A stretch of 7,729 nucleotides of DNA from an uncultured Bacteroidales bacterium (GCA_947175585.1 CAMWNL010000063.1:1-7729); one strand, 5' to 3'; positions 1 through 5,784 are shown, numbered from the stretch's first letter. The notes: generated by a model from the letters alone, not told the origin. Made by a program: numbers and translations.

Positions 1-30
1 GTAACCATCATCGAAACAACCCCATAAATC

Positions 31-213
31 TTAAGTGTCGAAGTATTCATCTTCGGCCTCACGGACATCAATGACGCTCTTACACAACTCCTTCATCTTG
101 GCGATAAGAGCGGGGACGCCTTCACTCCATACGAGGTTTTTTCGTTGGGAATCAAGAGCGGCGATCTGTGAATCTATCTCCGCTAATTTTGTAATCAATT
201 CGTTTTGTGTCAT
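31..213 (-). CDS. Small helical hypothetical protein (60 aa)
   Basis: The reading frame encodes 60 residues with no recognised family. Residues 1-28 have hydrophobic positions spaced as in an amphipathic or coiled-coil helix (LITKLAEIDSQIAALDSQRK), followed by a second helix-like part with KMKELC and a strongly acidic end (REAEDEYFDT). It has no signal peptide or membrane segment, so it is probably a cytoplasmic small protein that binds a partner. It is the last gene of the minus-strand series and is separated from the preceding gene by 265 bases. The ATG at 213 overlaps the TGA of an otherwise start-less open stretch upstream (210-419), which may be chance. The upstream sequence is A/T-rich with no clear Shine-Dalgarno, which is normal in Bacteroidota. 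Existence as a gene is likely; the function is unknown. Confidence 0.6.
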   Translation of the reverse strand: MTQNELITKLAEIDSQIAALDSQRKNLVWSEGVPALIAKMKELCKSVIDVREAEDEYFDT

Positions 214-478
214 AATAAATTGTTTGAGGTTAATATTATATTTAGTTTGAAGATTTGGAGATTACACGGGAGAGCGCCACCATATCCGGCAGGTAAAAAA
301 AGAGCAGTTCCGTTCTGTACCACCCGCGGATCTTGGTTATTCCGGTATTTGAACGGCCCATAGTAGCCAACTCGCAGCAACGGGACTACTCCTGTTTTTT
401 TACGCCATCGGCCTGTTGCTCATCCTCGATCGATTCGTCTTCATCGTCTCAATCATCATCTCAAAATGGTGAAAATGT
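214..478. other. 265-bp gap with eroded coding-like tail
   Basis: No convincing gene is seen here. Three weak things are visible. First, reading on past the stop of the 114-aa gene in the same frame on the minus strand gives an acidic stretch (DDEDESIEDEQQADG) broken by stops, which looks like a decayed C-terminal tail. Second, the minus strand has a start-less open stretch over 210-419 and, in another frame, a 39-codon ORF at 242-361 starting MGRSNTGITKIRGWYRTE. Third, positions 362-368 and 383-390 can form a 7-bp stem with one bulge, followed by seven T on the plus strand (395-401); this is terminator-like, but no plus-strand gene precedes it in the window. Confidence 0.35.
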
Positions 479-823
479 TTATTTGAGTTTTTGAGATTCT
501 TCATACGTAATGGCATTATTGAGATTTTCTGCCACAAAGTCGTATAAGTCAGCGTAGTAGTATGCCTCGATGTCATTGGCGTAACACCATTCCCAACCGT
601 CAATATACATAAAGACTTCAAGTGTGCGCCATCCCCCATAGGGATCCTGCCCTCCTTTGCCCAAACGTACCCCATAAAGCGTACAGTATTCACCTTCCTC
701 TGTCATGACGTTGAGATCCGATTCATCATAGAAAACACATGTTTTCTCTCCATTTTCTTGTAGAAGTTTTTTTGTCGCTTCAAACGCTTCTTTGAGCAGA
801 GCGTCTACTTTATCTTTATACAT
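479..823 (-). CDS. Acidic aromatic-rich hypothetical protein (114 aa)
   Basis: The protein has 114 residues and matches no family I recognise. It opens with an amphipathic helix (about residues 1-23, KVDALLKEAFEATKKLL). A middle part looks like beta strands, with CVFYDESDLNV and EYCTLYGVRLGKGG. The end is unusually rich in Tyr and Trp (WEWCYANDIEAYYYADLYDF, about residues 76-95) and is probably helical. It is acidic overall and has no signal or membrane segment. The size, acidity and small-accessory-gene setting would fit an immunity, antitoxin or inhibitor protein, but that is only a resemblance of style. It follows the FtsZ-like gene after 31 bases, so it is probably on the same transcript. 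The A/G-rich AGAAGAAAT just before the ATG may serve as a weak ribosome site. Confidence 0.65.
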   Translation of the reverse strand: MYKDKVDALLKEAFEATKKLLQENGEKTCVFYDESDLNVMTEEGEYCTLYGVRLGKGGQDPYGGWRTLEVFMYIDGWEWCYANDIEAYYYADLYDFVAENLNNAITYEESQKLK

Positions 824-854
824 ATTTCTTCTATAATTTGATTTATTCCGAATG

Positions 855-1220
855 TTACGTTGTAATTATTATATTTAACCTGAGGTTTTCGGCTTGCTGA
901 AGGTCGCGTGAGCATCCCCAGAGGATTTCGGGGTTGTCGGGGAGCGATGCGAGACAATCCGAGAGTGGTGCGATGTCGGAAAAGGGGAACTCGTAGCCGC
1001 GAGCGACTATGAGCTCAAACAGGATTTTGCGGGCGGAAGGGAGAAGCGGATCCGTTTTCAACCGGGCAACAAGCGCGGTCACGGAGTCGGCGTCCAGCGT
1101 GACGAGCCGCACATCCTCGCCGTTGCCTATCATCGCTTCGATGTCTTCCACATCAATGGCGACAATAGGTTGGCAGCCGTCCGGGCAAAAGGTCTGTTGT
1201 ATTTCCTCAGTTAGCGTCAT
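855..1220 (-). CDS. Stand-alone FtsZ C-terminal-domain-like protein (121 aa)
   Basis: The 121 residues align by eye with the C-terminal (T7-loop side) half of FtsZ and have no GTP-binding half. Residues 18-30 (PIVAIDVEDIEAM) correspond to the FtsZ T7 loop region, which in E. coli reads MNVDFADVRTVM; both loop aspartates are kept (D23, D26), while the Asn is Ala. Residues 57-60 (DPLL) match the conserved SPLL. Residues 63-72 (ARKILFELIV) match ARGVLVNITA. Residues 95-106 (DNPEILWGCSRD) match DNATVVIGTSLD, and 113-120 (LRLNIIIT) match LRVTVVAT at the domain end. The tubulin signature GGGTGTG is absent. The family assignment is my own alignment; the role is inference. A free T7-loop domain could bind the exposed GTP face of FtsZ and cap filaments. 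The start overlaps the end of the upstream gene by 14 bases, so translation is probably coupled. It could also be a diverged tubulin fold with no cell-division role. Confidence 0.6.
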   Translation of the reverse strand: MTLTEEIQQTFCPDGCQPIVAIDVEDIEAMIGNGEDVRLVTLDADSVTALVARLKTDPLLPSARKILFELIVARGYEFPFSDIAPLSDCLASLPDNPEILWGCSRDLQQAENLRLNIIITT

Positions 1221-1677
1221 TGAGGTCGGGGAGTGATAGCTCGGTTTCTTTGGGAAACATATCGGGTTCGTCGTCCACCTCTATATCTACATTGAGTTTC
1301 TTGGCTCGCATGATGGCTTGGCCCATGCTCTTAGAGTCGGTAATCATACGGCCGTGGGCAGCATCGTAGACGACATAGTTCAATGCCGCAACTCCCTCTA
1401 TGGACTTGATAGCATCGTAGAACTGAGGAATGAAGTTGTTGGTGGCAATCTCAATAACGAAGTGACCGCCGAGGGTATAGACCTTGACGGAGTAATACTC
1501 ACGCTCGCATGTCGACTTGTTGAGCAGTGCATCGTTGACCAAGGCAGCGGCGGCAGCGAAAGCCGTGTTACTTCCCTGAAGTTTGAAAACGGTGGTTGTG
1601 GTGTTGACTGGCGCGCTGAAGGGCATGCCCTCGCCATCGTAGTCGTAATGGTAGAATTCTGAATATTCGTTGTTCAT
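1207..1677 (-). CDS. Hypothetical protein, alpha/beta (156 aa)
   Basis: The 156-residue protein belongs to no family I can name. It begins with a Tyr/Asp-rich segment (EYSEFYHYDYDGEGMPF, residues 5-21). It continues with an Ala-rich helix (TAFAAAAALVNDALL), beta-like segments (YYSVKVYTLGGHFVIEIAT) and a helix (PQFYDAIKSIEG). The last 25 residues are acidic and probably disordered (VDDEPDMFPKETELSLPD). It has no signal peptide, membrane helix or GTPase motif, so it is not the missing N-terminal half of the FtsZ-like protein encoded next. It lies 4 bases after the membrane-protein gene and overlaps the FtsZ-like gene by 14 bases, so the three are very likely co-translated and may act together. 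Its GC content is visibly higher than that of the plus-strand genes further right. Confidence 0.7.
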   Translation of the reverse strand: MNNEYSEFYHYDYDGEGMPFSAPVNTTTTVFKLQGSNTAFAAAAALVNDALLNKSTCEREYYSVKVYTLGGHFVIEIATNNFIPQFYDAIKSIEGVAALNYVVYDAAHGRMITDSKSMGQAIMRAKKLNVDIEVDDEPDMFPKETELSLPDLNDAN

Positions 1678-1681
1678 TGTG

Positions 1682-1930
1682 TTATGATATTAAAGCGATT
1701 ATAGCCCTGCGCATATCATAGAGGAACTCTCCGAAGCGAGGGTTGCGGAATATAGACCACGGCCGTAACAGCAGTAGCCATAGCGCCGCCCCGATGCAGA
1801 GCACTGCCTTGATCCAGGCTGTCTGAACCAAGGTCAGTGCTATGGTGATCATTGCAAGGGGCATAGCCCACAGCGACAGCAGAAATCCCACCGTCAGCAC
1901 CATGATTGCAAGTAGTTTCAGTCGCGACAT
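1682..1930 (-). CDS. Small two-helix membrane protein (82 aa)
   Basis: The protein has 82 residues with two long hydrophobic segments. The first is at about residues 5-34 (LLAIMVLTVGFLLSLW and onward) and the second at about 40-57 (IKAVLCIGAALWLLLLRP). A basic N-terminus (MSRLK) and a basic, amphipathic C-terminal part (RNPRFGEFLYDMRRAIIAL) suggest a hairpin in the inner membrane with both ends in the cytoplasm. No family is recognised. It begins a tight three-gene group with the 156-aa and FtsZ-like proteins. A 112-base gap separates it from the gene upstream, so this group could have its own promoter, although I find no clear Bacteroides-type one. A membrane anchor for its neighbours, a holin-like pore or an effector are all possible; none is shown by the sequence. 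Confidence 0.65.
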   Translation of the reverse strand: MSRLKLLAIMVLTVGFLLSLWAMPLAMITIALTLVQTAWIKAVLCIGAALWLLLLRPWSIFRNPRFGEFLYDMRRAIIALIS

Positions 1931-2042
1931 CAGTTTTTTATTGCGAAGATAGCCAACTGTCTACAATATAGAAAGTTAAATACATTCTTAACGCCTTGTT
2001 TCAGTGATTTTTAACACAGCTTCTTAACAATGGCAGATACTT
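1931..2042. other. Intercistronic gap with imperfect TTCTTAAC repeats
   Basis: This 112-base gap carries three imperfect copies of TTCTTAAC on the plus strand, at about 1984-1993, 2007-2016 and 2020-2029. They could be repressor sites or simply A/T-rich chance. No TTTG/TAnnTTTG promoter pair is seen on the minus strand, so a separate promoter for the downstream membrane-protein group is possible but not shown. Confidence 0.25.
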
Positions 2043-2501
2043 TTATTCATTCCAGTTAAACTTCTTTCCAGGCGCAAATCCTTCAAGGAATTCATGGTCG
2101 CGCCAATCATAAAAATTATCATGAAAATAGTCTTCATGGAAAAGATGGCCGTAGTCAGTCTCATGTCCCTCGCCTAAGTCATATACAGCCTTCCATGAAA
2201 GATACCTATAACCGGCTTCCCATCGTCTATTGGGATTAATATCCTCAAAGAGTTCATCGGGAGCGTCCAGATCAATCGGGTGACCGTGTACAGCGAAATC
2301 AAACCATACTTTAGGTTCGCCGGGATAACTGAAGGGAATTCGATATACGAGATTATTTTCTTCGCATAGTCTGAGGATTTCAGCGACCTGAGCTCGCTGC
2401 TTTTCATCTTTGCAGCGTACCTCCAGCAGCCAGTTCTCCGACTCCTTGCCGGGATTGGCTTCCAGCCAATTAGTTAGCTGCTCCTGTTTGTCTTGTTTCA
2501 T
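2043..2501 (-). CDS. His- and aromatic-rich acidic hypothetical protein (152 aa)
   Basis: The protein has 152 residues and no family I recognise. Residues 1-55 look like helix, strand, helix, strand (LTNWLEANPG, NWLLEVRC, KQRAQVAEILRLCEENNLVYRIPF), which would fit a small alpha/beta domain. The second half is rich in His, Asp, Glu and Trp, with His at 72, 74, 113, 119, 122, 127 and 136, and a cluster GHETDYGHLFHEDYFHD (112-128). This could bind a metal, but no known metalloenzyme motif is complete. It is strongly acidic. It starts 15 bases after the nuclease gene, with only A/T-rich sequence before the ATG. The position and acidity would fit a partner, inhibitor or immunity protein of the nuclease, or a third component of the module; this is inference. 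Confidence 0.65.
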   Translation of the reverse strand: MKQDKQEQLTNWLEANPGKESENWLLEVRCKDEKQRAQVAEILRLCEENNLVYRIPFSYPGEPKVWFDFAVHGHPIDLDAPDELFEDINPNRRWEAGYRYLSWKAVYDLGEGHETDYGHLFHEDYFHDNFYDWRDHEFLEGFAPGKKFNWNE

Positions 2502-2516
2502 AATTATTATTGCTTT

Positions 2517-3716
2517 TTAAGATTGATTATTTTTAGTTTCAGTAATTTCAAATCCGTTATTACGGATTACTTGGAGAAGGCTATTGAGATACTTATGTCC
2601 TTTGCCCCAAATGCCTGATTCAATAAACCAGTTCTTGCCGTCAATTTGATATGTACGGTCGCGTTTCTCGTCGGTAATCAGCCCCTTTTTCACAACGTCG
2701 AGTATCTGCTGTATTTGCGATAGCGAGGTATTGGGGTGTACCTGACAGTATGCTTCTACAAAAGATTTCGCAAGTTTGCTCTTCGCCTTTACATCTTTGA
2801 CTAAGTTTATGCCGCCTCCGGTGTATTCCAAGCAATATGAGGAGTAGTCTTTAGCGCTCTGCTCTCGGATTTTCTTCGCTATTTCACGCGTTTCTTCATC
2901 AGCAGCGGCTTCGATGGCGGCAAGTATCAACTCCTGGTTGTTGTTATAGAAGTCTTTGAGTAGTTTTTGTAATTCTGAGTCCATAGCTATTTGCGGATGT
3001 ATATCGGTATTTCTGAGTGATGTTATATTTTCTAAAAAATTAGTGATATATCCATGCGCTCTGGGAGATATGTCGGCTTTGTCATGCATAAGGGGTTCTA
3101 TTACCTTGGCGACAATATCGTTATATGTAATCTGAATAAAATACGGTGAAGATAGCTCATCTGCCACGGCCGAGGCGAGAAAAACATATAATGTATGGGC
3201 TACATCGGTCTTTTTACTGTAGTGTGAGTGATACTTACTACATTGATTATCACCCTCTGTTGCATCAATCTTATTCTCTATTACGATTCTCAAACGTTGC
3301 GGACCTTGTACGGGAGATTGTTTGAGCCTGTAATAAACCTCCATCACTATGTCTGCGCGCCCATTTCCTTTCTCTGATTTAGTGGACTGCTCCACTTCCG
3401 CGCGCACATCCTCTACCACCAGATTGTCCGTCAGGATATCCCGACATAAATCTTGAGTCATCAAATTAGCATCATACTTGCTCCGAATAGCCAATAATCT
3501 CAACAGTGAGGCTATAGGGGAGGCAACTGACTGCATTAGTTCAGGTGCCTGGAAAAACCAATGAAGAAATGCACTGTGACACGTTTCATTACGGCTTTTG
3601 CCTATAATTTCCATAAACGGAACGGTGAGCAAACGTCGCTTTAGCAAAGCATAGGTCTGCGAACAGTAAAAGTTGCTTATAGCTTCGGAAACGTCAGATA
3701 TATTATTCGTATCCAT
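2517..3716 (-). CDS. PD-(D/E)XK superfamily nuclease (PDDEXK_4-like, 399 aa)
   Basis: This 399-residue protein has the order of motifs of the PD-(D/E)XK nuclease-like family represented by Pfam PDDEXK_4. These are a conserved helix with Glu (NETCHSAFLHWFF, residues 43-55, E44), then GRADIVMEV (119-127, D122), then IVIENKID (144-151, E147 and K149), and DNQ (156-158, Q158) followed by a Tyr/His-rich segment. E44, D122, E147 and K149 are the likely metal-binding and catalytic set, so the active site looks intact. The middle (about 240-290) is helical. Residues about 295-393 form what looks like a second domain (YTGGGINLVKD ... WFIESGIWGKGHKYLNSLL) that I cannot name and that may recognise the target. 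The ATG touches the TAG of the upstream gene (TAGATG), so translation is coupled. Members of this superfamily cut DNA or RNA; here defence against mobile DNA is the most likely setting. The substrate is unknown. Confidence 0.75.
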   Translation of the reverse strand: MDTNNISDVSEAISNFYCSQTYALLKRRLLTVPFMEIIGKSRNETCHSAFLHWFFQAPELMQSVASPIASLLRLLAIRSKYDANLMTQDLCRDILTDNLVVEDVRAEVEQSTKSEKGNGRADIVMEVYYRLKQSPVQGPQRLRIVIENKIDATEGDNQCSKYHSHYSKKTDVAHTLYVFLASAVADELSSPYFIQITYNDIVAKVIEPLMHDKADISPRAHGYITNFLENITSLRNTDIHPQIAMDSELQKLLKDFYNNNQELILAAIEAAADEETREIAKKIREQSAKDYSSYCLEYTGGGINLVKDVKAKSKLAKSFVEAYCQVHPNTSLSQIQQILDVVKKGLITDEKRDRTYQIDGKNWFIESGIWGKGHKYLNSLLQVIRNNGFEITETKNNQS

Positions 3717-4925
3717 CTATTTGTCATTATTTCCTGCGTGCCTACTTCCTTTCAAGCGATTCGGCGTTTTTCTTTGTGCGTGGAACTTAATCTGGTTTTT
3801 ATCAGCCGTTACTACGAGATGTGTAGCAGCAGCAATGTAGTCCAGTTCTATTCGAAGCAGTGATAGCATTGGAGCTACCCGCCGCCAGTCTACATTATCG
3901 CAAAACCACCTTGATGCATCGTTTATGTTTTTAGGGAGATACTCATCAAGCTTCACATCTATGGTGTAGTACTGATCATCGTCATCGTTTACACGATTGA
4001 AATTGAATTTCGAGATCTGAACGATACGATCCTTGAATGTCTCCTTGATATAATCTGTCAGCCCTCGGAGGGTGGTCAGCACAGGTGCTAGGCGCTGCAG
4101 TATATCTTTCATCGATTCTGTAGGCAAGATGCGCAGGTCAGAGGTTGAAGTTACATCAGCTTCCCTGATTACCGAGTCAGAAGTATCCGTAAGTAGCGGA
4201 ATATCTTTACCTCCCGACCGAATCCACGCTTTATGGCGGTTAGTATCAATTAGCAATCCGGCGATCTCTTTCAAAGTATAATTGCCTTTAGCGGTATGGA
4301 ATACAATATTGAGAGCACGTTGTTTTAGCCAATTACGATACCAATTACTTAGATTCGGCGTCTTTCCGTCGGCTTCAACGATACCCAAAGATTGCAAAAG
4401 ATTGGTCTGCTTTTTTATCCCCGCATAAAGCCTGCCGAGAATACGCATCGGGAGAAATATCTCTGCATCAGCGTTTACAAAATCAGTGATAGCCAGTCGG
4501 GATACCATATAATAAATCAACGTGTCGTGTGTGTAGAACTGATTTCCGTCGGGTAGTATCTCCGGAACTATCTCAAGCCCTGACAATCCTGAGTCAGCGG
4601 TCAAGTCCTGAATAACGGATATGTACTCAATGAAGCGTTTCAGTTGGCTTCGGTTATCCTGAAGTCGTTTCTTGGCTGAGACGTCATCGGTTTGCTCAAT
4701 GCGTGCACTTATTGTTCCGATAAGAGCCGTAAGCCAATCGACTGCACTCCCATTGGCTATCGTATGATCAAGCACATCAAACATATCCTTATGCACCACC
4801 GGCACAAAGAATTCGTCATTCACACGTCTGATGCCCGAACGGTAGCCGTCAGCACTGCGGGTGTTATGTCCCTGCTCCGTCCACCACCGATGAAAGCCGT
4901 CAAGATATTTGTTCTTTAGGGTCAT
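3717..4925 (-). CDS. Nuclease-partner protein with basic tail (402 aa)
   Basis: This 402-residue protein has no family I can name with confidence. The N-terminus (residues 3-36, with LDGFHRWWTEQG, TRSADGYRSGI) resembles the small helical core-binding modules found at the start of tyrosine recombinases and of some restriction-type proteins. Residues 60-110 are predicted helical. Residues 214-238 (YTLKEIAGLLIDTNRHKAWI) have the look of a helix-turn-helix or small wedge. Residues 310-330 include an acidic patch (NDDDDQYY). The last 24 residues are basic (QRKTPNRLKGSRHAG), which fits nucleic-acid binding. No catalytic recombinase residues are visible. It is the first protein gene after a leader of about 270 nt rich in structure, and its stop codon touches the nuclease start. 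I infer a partner or specificity subunit for the nuclease, perhaps one that binds the leader RNA. The ATG at 4925 has no clear Shine-Dalgarno. Confidence 0.7.
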   Translation of the reverse strand: MTLKNKYLDGFHRWWTEQGHNTRSADGYRSGIRRVNDEFFVPVVHKDMFDVLDHTIANGSAVDWLTALIGTISARIEQTDDVSAKKRLQDNRSQLKRFIEYISVIQDLTADSGLSGLEIVPEILPDGNQFYTHDTLIYYMVSRLAITDFVNADAEIFLPMRILGRLYAGIKKQTNLLQSLGIVEADGKTPNLSNWYRNWLKQRALNIVFHTAKGNYTLKEIAGLLIDTNRHKAWIRSGGKDIPLLTDTSDSVIREADVTSTSDLRILPTESMKDILQRLAPVLTTLRGLTDYIKETFKDRIVQISKFNFNRVNDDDDQYYTIDVKLDEYLPKNINDASRWFCDNVDWRRVAPMLSLLRIELDYIAAATHLVVTADKNQIKFHAQRKTPNRLKGSRHAGNNDK

Positions 4926-5198
4926 GGTATTGACTCAGTCTCTCCGGCTCCGCAAGGAAAGAGGGTTTAAATGACGAAAGCGTAGGAGCCGCTATCTTAT
5001 CCCATAGCAGTCTTGGCGGTGGAAGAAGCCATTTAATCCCTGGAATAAGTGTAGAACTCCCACGCCGTATGGTTATACGCCGCGAGAGTGTCCACTATCT
5101 CCTCGGATTAGCCTCTAAGCTTCCACACTTTAGACTGCTGAGAATCAGTAAGACACTTTCGTGTTTAATTATGTAATCTTATTCCGCTTTAACGGAAC
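4926..5198 (-). ncRNA. Structured leader RNA with crossing stems (candidate ncRNA)
   Basis: From the predicted start near 5198 to the ATG at 4925 there are about 270 nt without a gene and with many complementary segments. Long-range pairs seen: 5121-5130 with 5047-5056 (10 bp), 5132-5139 with 5006-5013 (8 bp, perfect), 5060-5066 with 5015-5022 (7 bp, one bulge), 5030-5040 with 4963-4973 (10 of 11), and 4985-4991 with 4945-4951 (7 bp). Local hairpins: 5182-5197, 5153-5164 (closed by a GAAA tetraloop on this strand), 5066-5079, 5083-5105 and 4991-5008. The 10-bp stem contains a G-U pair in the minus-strand RNA that would be A-C on the other strand, which supports this strand. Several stems cross, so they are pseudoknots or exclusive folds. 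The leader has no U-run before the ATG, so it is probably continuous with the mRNA or processed from it. I do not recognise an Rfam class. Confidence 0.6.
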
Positions 5199-5201
5199 AC
5201 T

Positions 5202-5223
5202 GCAAATTTAGGCAAATTTTTGC
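5202..5223. promoter_or_regulatory. Operator-like palindrome and direct repeat over the promoter
   Basis: GCAAATTT occurs twice, at 5202-5209 and one position off a full helical turn of spacing later at 5212-5219 (10-bp period). Positions 5212-5223 form the palindrome GCAAA-TT-TTTGC. The repeats overlap the -7 box and spacer, so a repressor binding here would block transcription. A/T-rich composition makes chance repeats possible. Confidence 0.3.
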
Positions 5224-5234
5224 ACCTGACCAAA
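5203..5234 (-). promoter_or_regulatory. Bacteroides-type promoter of the minus-strand operon
   Basis: On the minus strand the sequence has TTTG (plus-strand 5231-5234), then exactly 20 bases, then TAAATTTG (plus-strand 5203-5210). This is a full match to the Bacteroidota primary sigma consensus TTTG/TAnnTTTG with normal spacing. Transcription should start near 5197-5200 and enter the structured leader at once. This promoter is the best evidence for the phylum of the DNA. Confidence 0.75.
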
Positions 5235-5253
5235 CTGATATTGAAATTCAGGG

Positions 5254-5295
5254 TGTTAAAAACCTTCTACACTTCATAATGCTATGTTTTTAACA
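5254..5295. repeat. 10-bp inverted repeat TGTTAAAAAC
   Basis: TGTTAAAAAC at 5254-5263 is matched by its exact reverse complement at 5286-5295, around a 22-base spacer. It lies just upstream of the -33 box of the minus-strand promoter. It could be a regulator site, a hairpin, or part of a recombination site. It is A/T-rich, so evidence is moderate. Confidence 0.45.
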
Positions 5296-5327
5296 ATTCG
5301 TCTTAACATATCACATACTACATCATC

Positions 5328-5412
5328 AACAATATAAACCTGAAGAACCGTTTCGGAAAGGCATACGACCAACGCACGCAATTACAAATCGGTTCTTCAG
5401 GTTTATATTGTT
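5328..5412. repeat. Perfect 23-bp inverted repeat with 39-nt spacer
   Basis: Positions 5328-5350 and 5390-5412 are perfect reverse complements over 23 bases (core AACCTGAAGAACCG). The spacer 5351-5389 has no self-pairing of note and is richer in GC than its surroundings. Read on the plus strand the right arm runs into six T (5411-5416), so a terminator-like or RNA hairpin is possible. However, the loop is long and no gene upstream on that strand needs a terminator. Other readings are a miniature element with terminal inverted repeats, or paired crossover sites for a site-specific recombinase such as the one encoded at the right edge. No target duplication is evident. Confidence 0.7.
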
Positions 5413-5784
5413 TTTTGATATGAAGAGGATATTATAATATAATATAATGTGAGTGATGGGAATTTTATACCTTCTATAGGATGTGTAGCTGCACTCATAC
5501 ATCAGTTTTACTCAGTCCTCTGTACAAGATAACTTATGTTCTCTGGTTACGATCAAGCAGTACACAGAACAGGGATTATGCCGATAATGTTTGGTCGCTG
5601 CGACGGAGAATACTGCGCCTTATCCGAGTAATTATTCGGTCTCATATAACAATCAACACAAAATTTAAAGTAAAGCCAGCTATAAAATGCCCTTATTATC
5701 AAAGAGTTAAATTATGGCTCGCAATTTTTTCAAAAAAAAATCGCCCAAAATCTAAACTTTTATAATCATTCGTAATACCATTTG
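5413..5784. other. Intergenic stretch with small hairpins, no convincing gene
   Basis: I see no gene here that I would defend. An open frame of 94 codons (5481-5765) has an unlikely composition (Cys/Ser/Arg/Lys/Ile-rich) and no ribosome site. Small hairpins are present: 5537-5542 with 5566-5571, GTCG-CTG-CGAC at 5594-5604, and 5624-5639, whose G-T pair would form a wobble only in a plus-strand RNA. An A/T inverted repeat lies at about 5719-5744. Together they would fit a plus-strand untranslated or small-RNA region, but each alone is weak. No TTTG/TAnnTTTG promoter is found for the plus-strand operon; the closest is TAATACCATTTG at 5773-5784, which has one extra base. Confidence 0.4.
5433..5447. 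repeat. TATAA x3 short tandem repeat
   Basis: Three exact copies of the 5-base unit TATAA lie side by side. Such runs can vary in number by slippage. No promoter with Bacteroidota consensus is seen around it, so a regulatory role is not shown. Confidence 0.5.

Noticed and set aside
400..693. 97-codon minus-strand frame overlapping the 114-aa gene
   Set aside because: Low-complexity Met/Thr/Asn-rich product in an alternate frame of a more credible gene.
1318..1662. 114-codon plus-strand frame opposite the 156-aa gene
   Set aside because: It lies wholly antisense to a better gene that is tied by spacing and overlap to its neighbours; it is a shadow.
1207..1677. 156-aa protein as the missing N-terminal half of a split FtsZ
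   Set aside because: It has no GGGTG-type nucleotide motif and no resemblance to the FtsZ GTPase half.
3717..4925. 402-aa protein as a tyrosine recombinase
   Set aside because: Only the N-terminal helical part is reminiscent; the Arg-His-Arg-Tyr catalytic set is not visible.
4926..5198. Leader RNA as tmRNA, RNase P RNA or an IscB-type guide RNA
   Set aside because: No signature sequence of tmRNA or RNase P is seen, and no RuvC/HNH IscB-like protein follows it.
5328..5412. Long inverted repeat as a simple intrinsic terminator
   Set aside because: The loop is 39 nt and no upstream plus-strand gene ends there; the T-run alone is not enough.
5481..5765. 94-codon open frame on the plus strand
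   Set aside because: The composition is not protein-like, there is no ribosome site or promoter, and it overlaps small hairpins; I treat it as chance.
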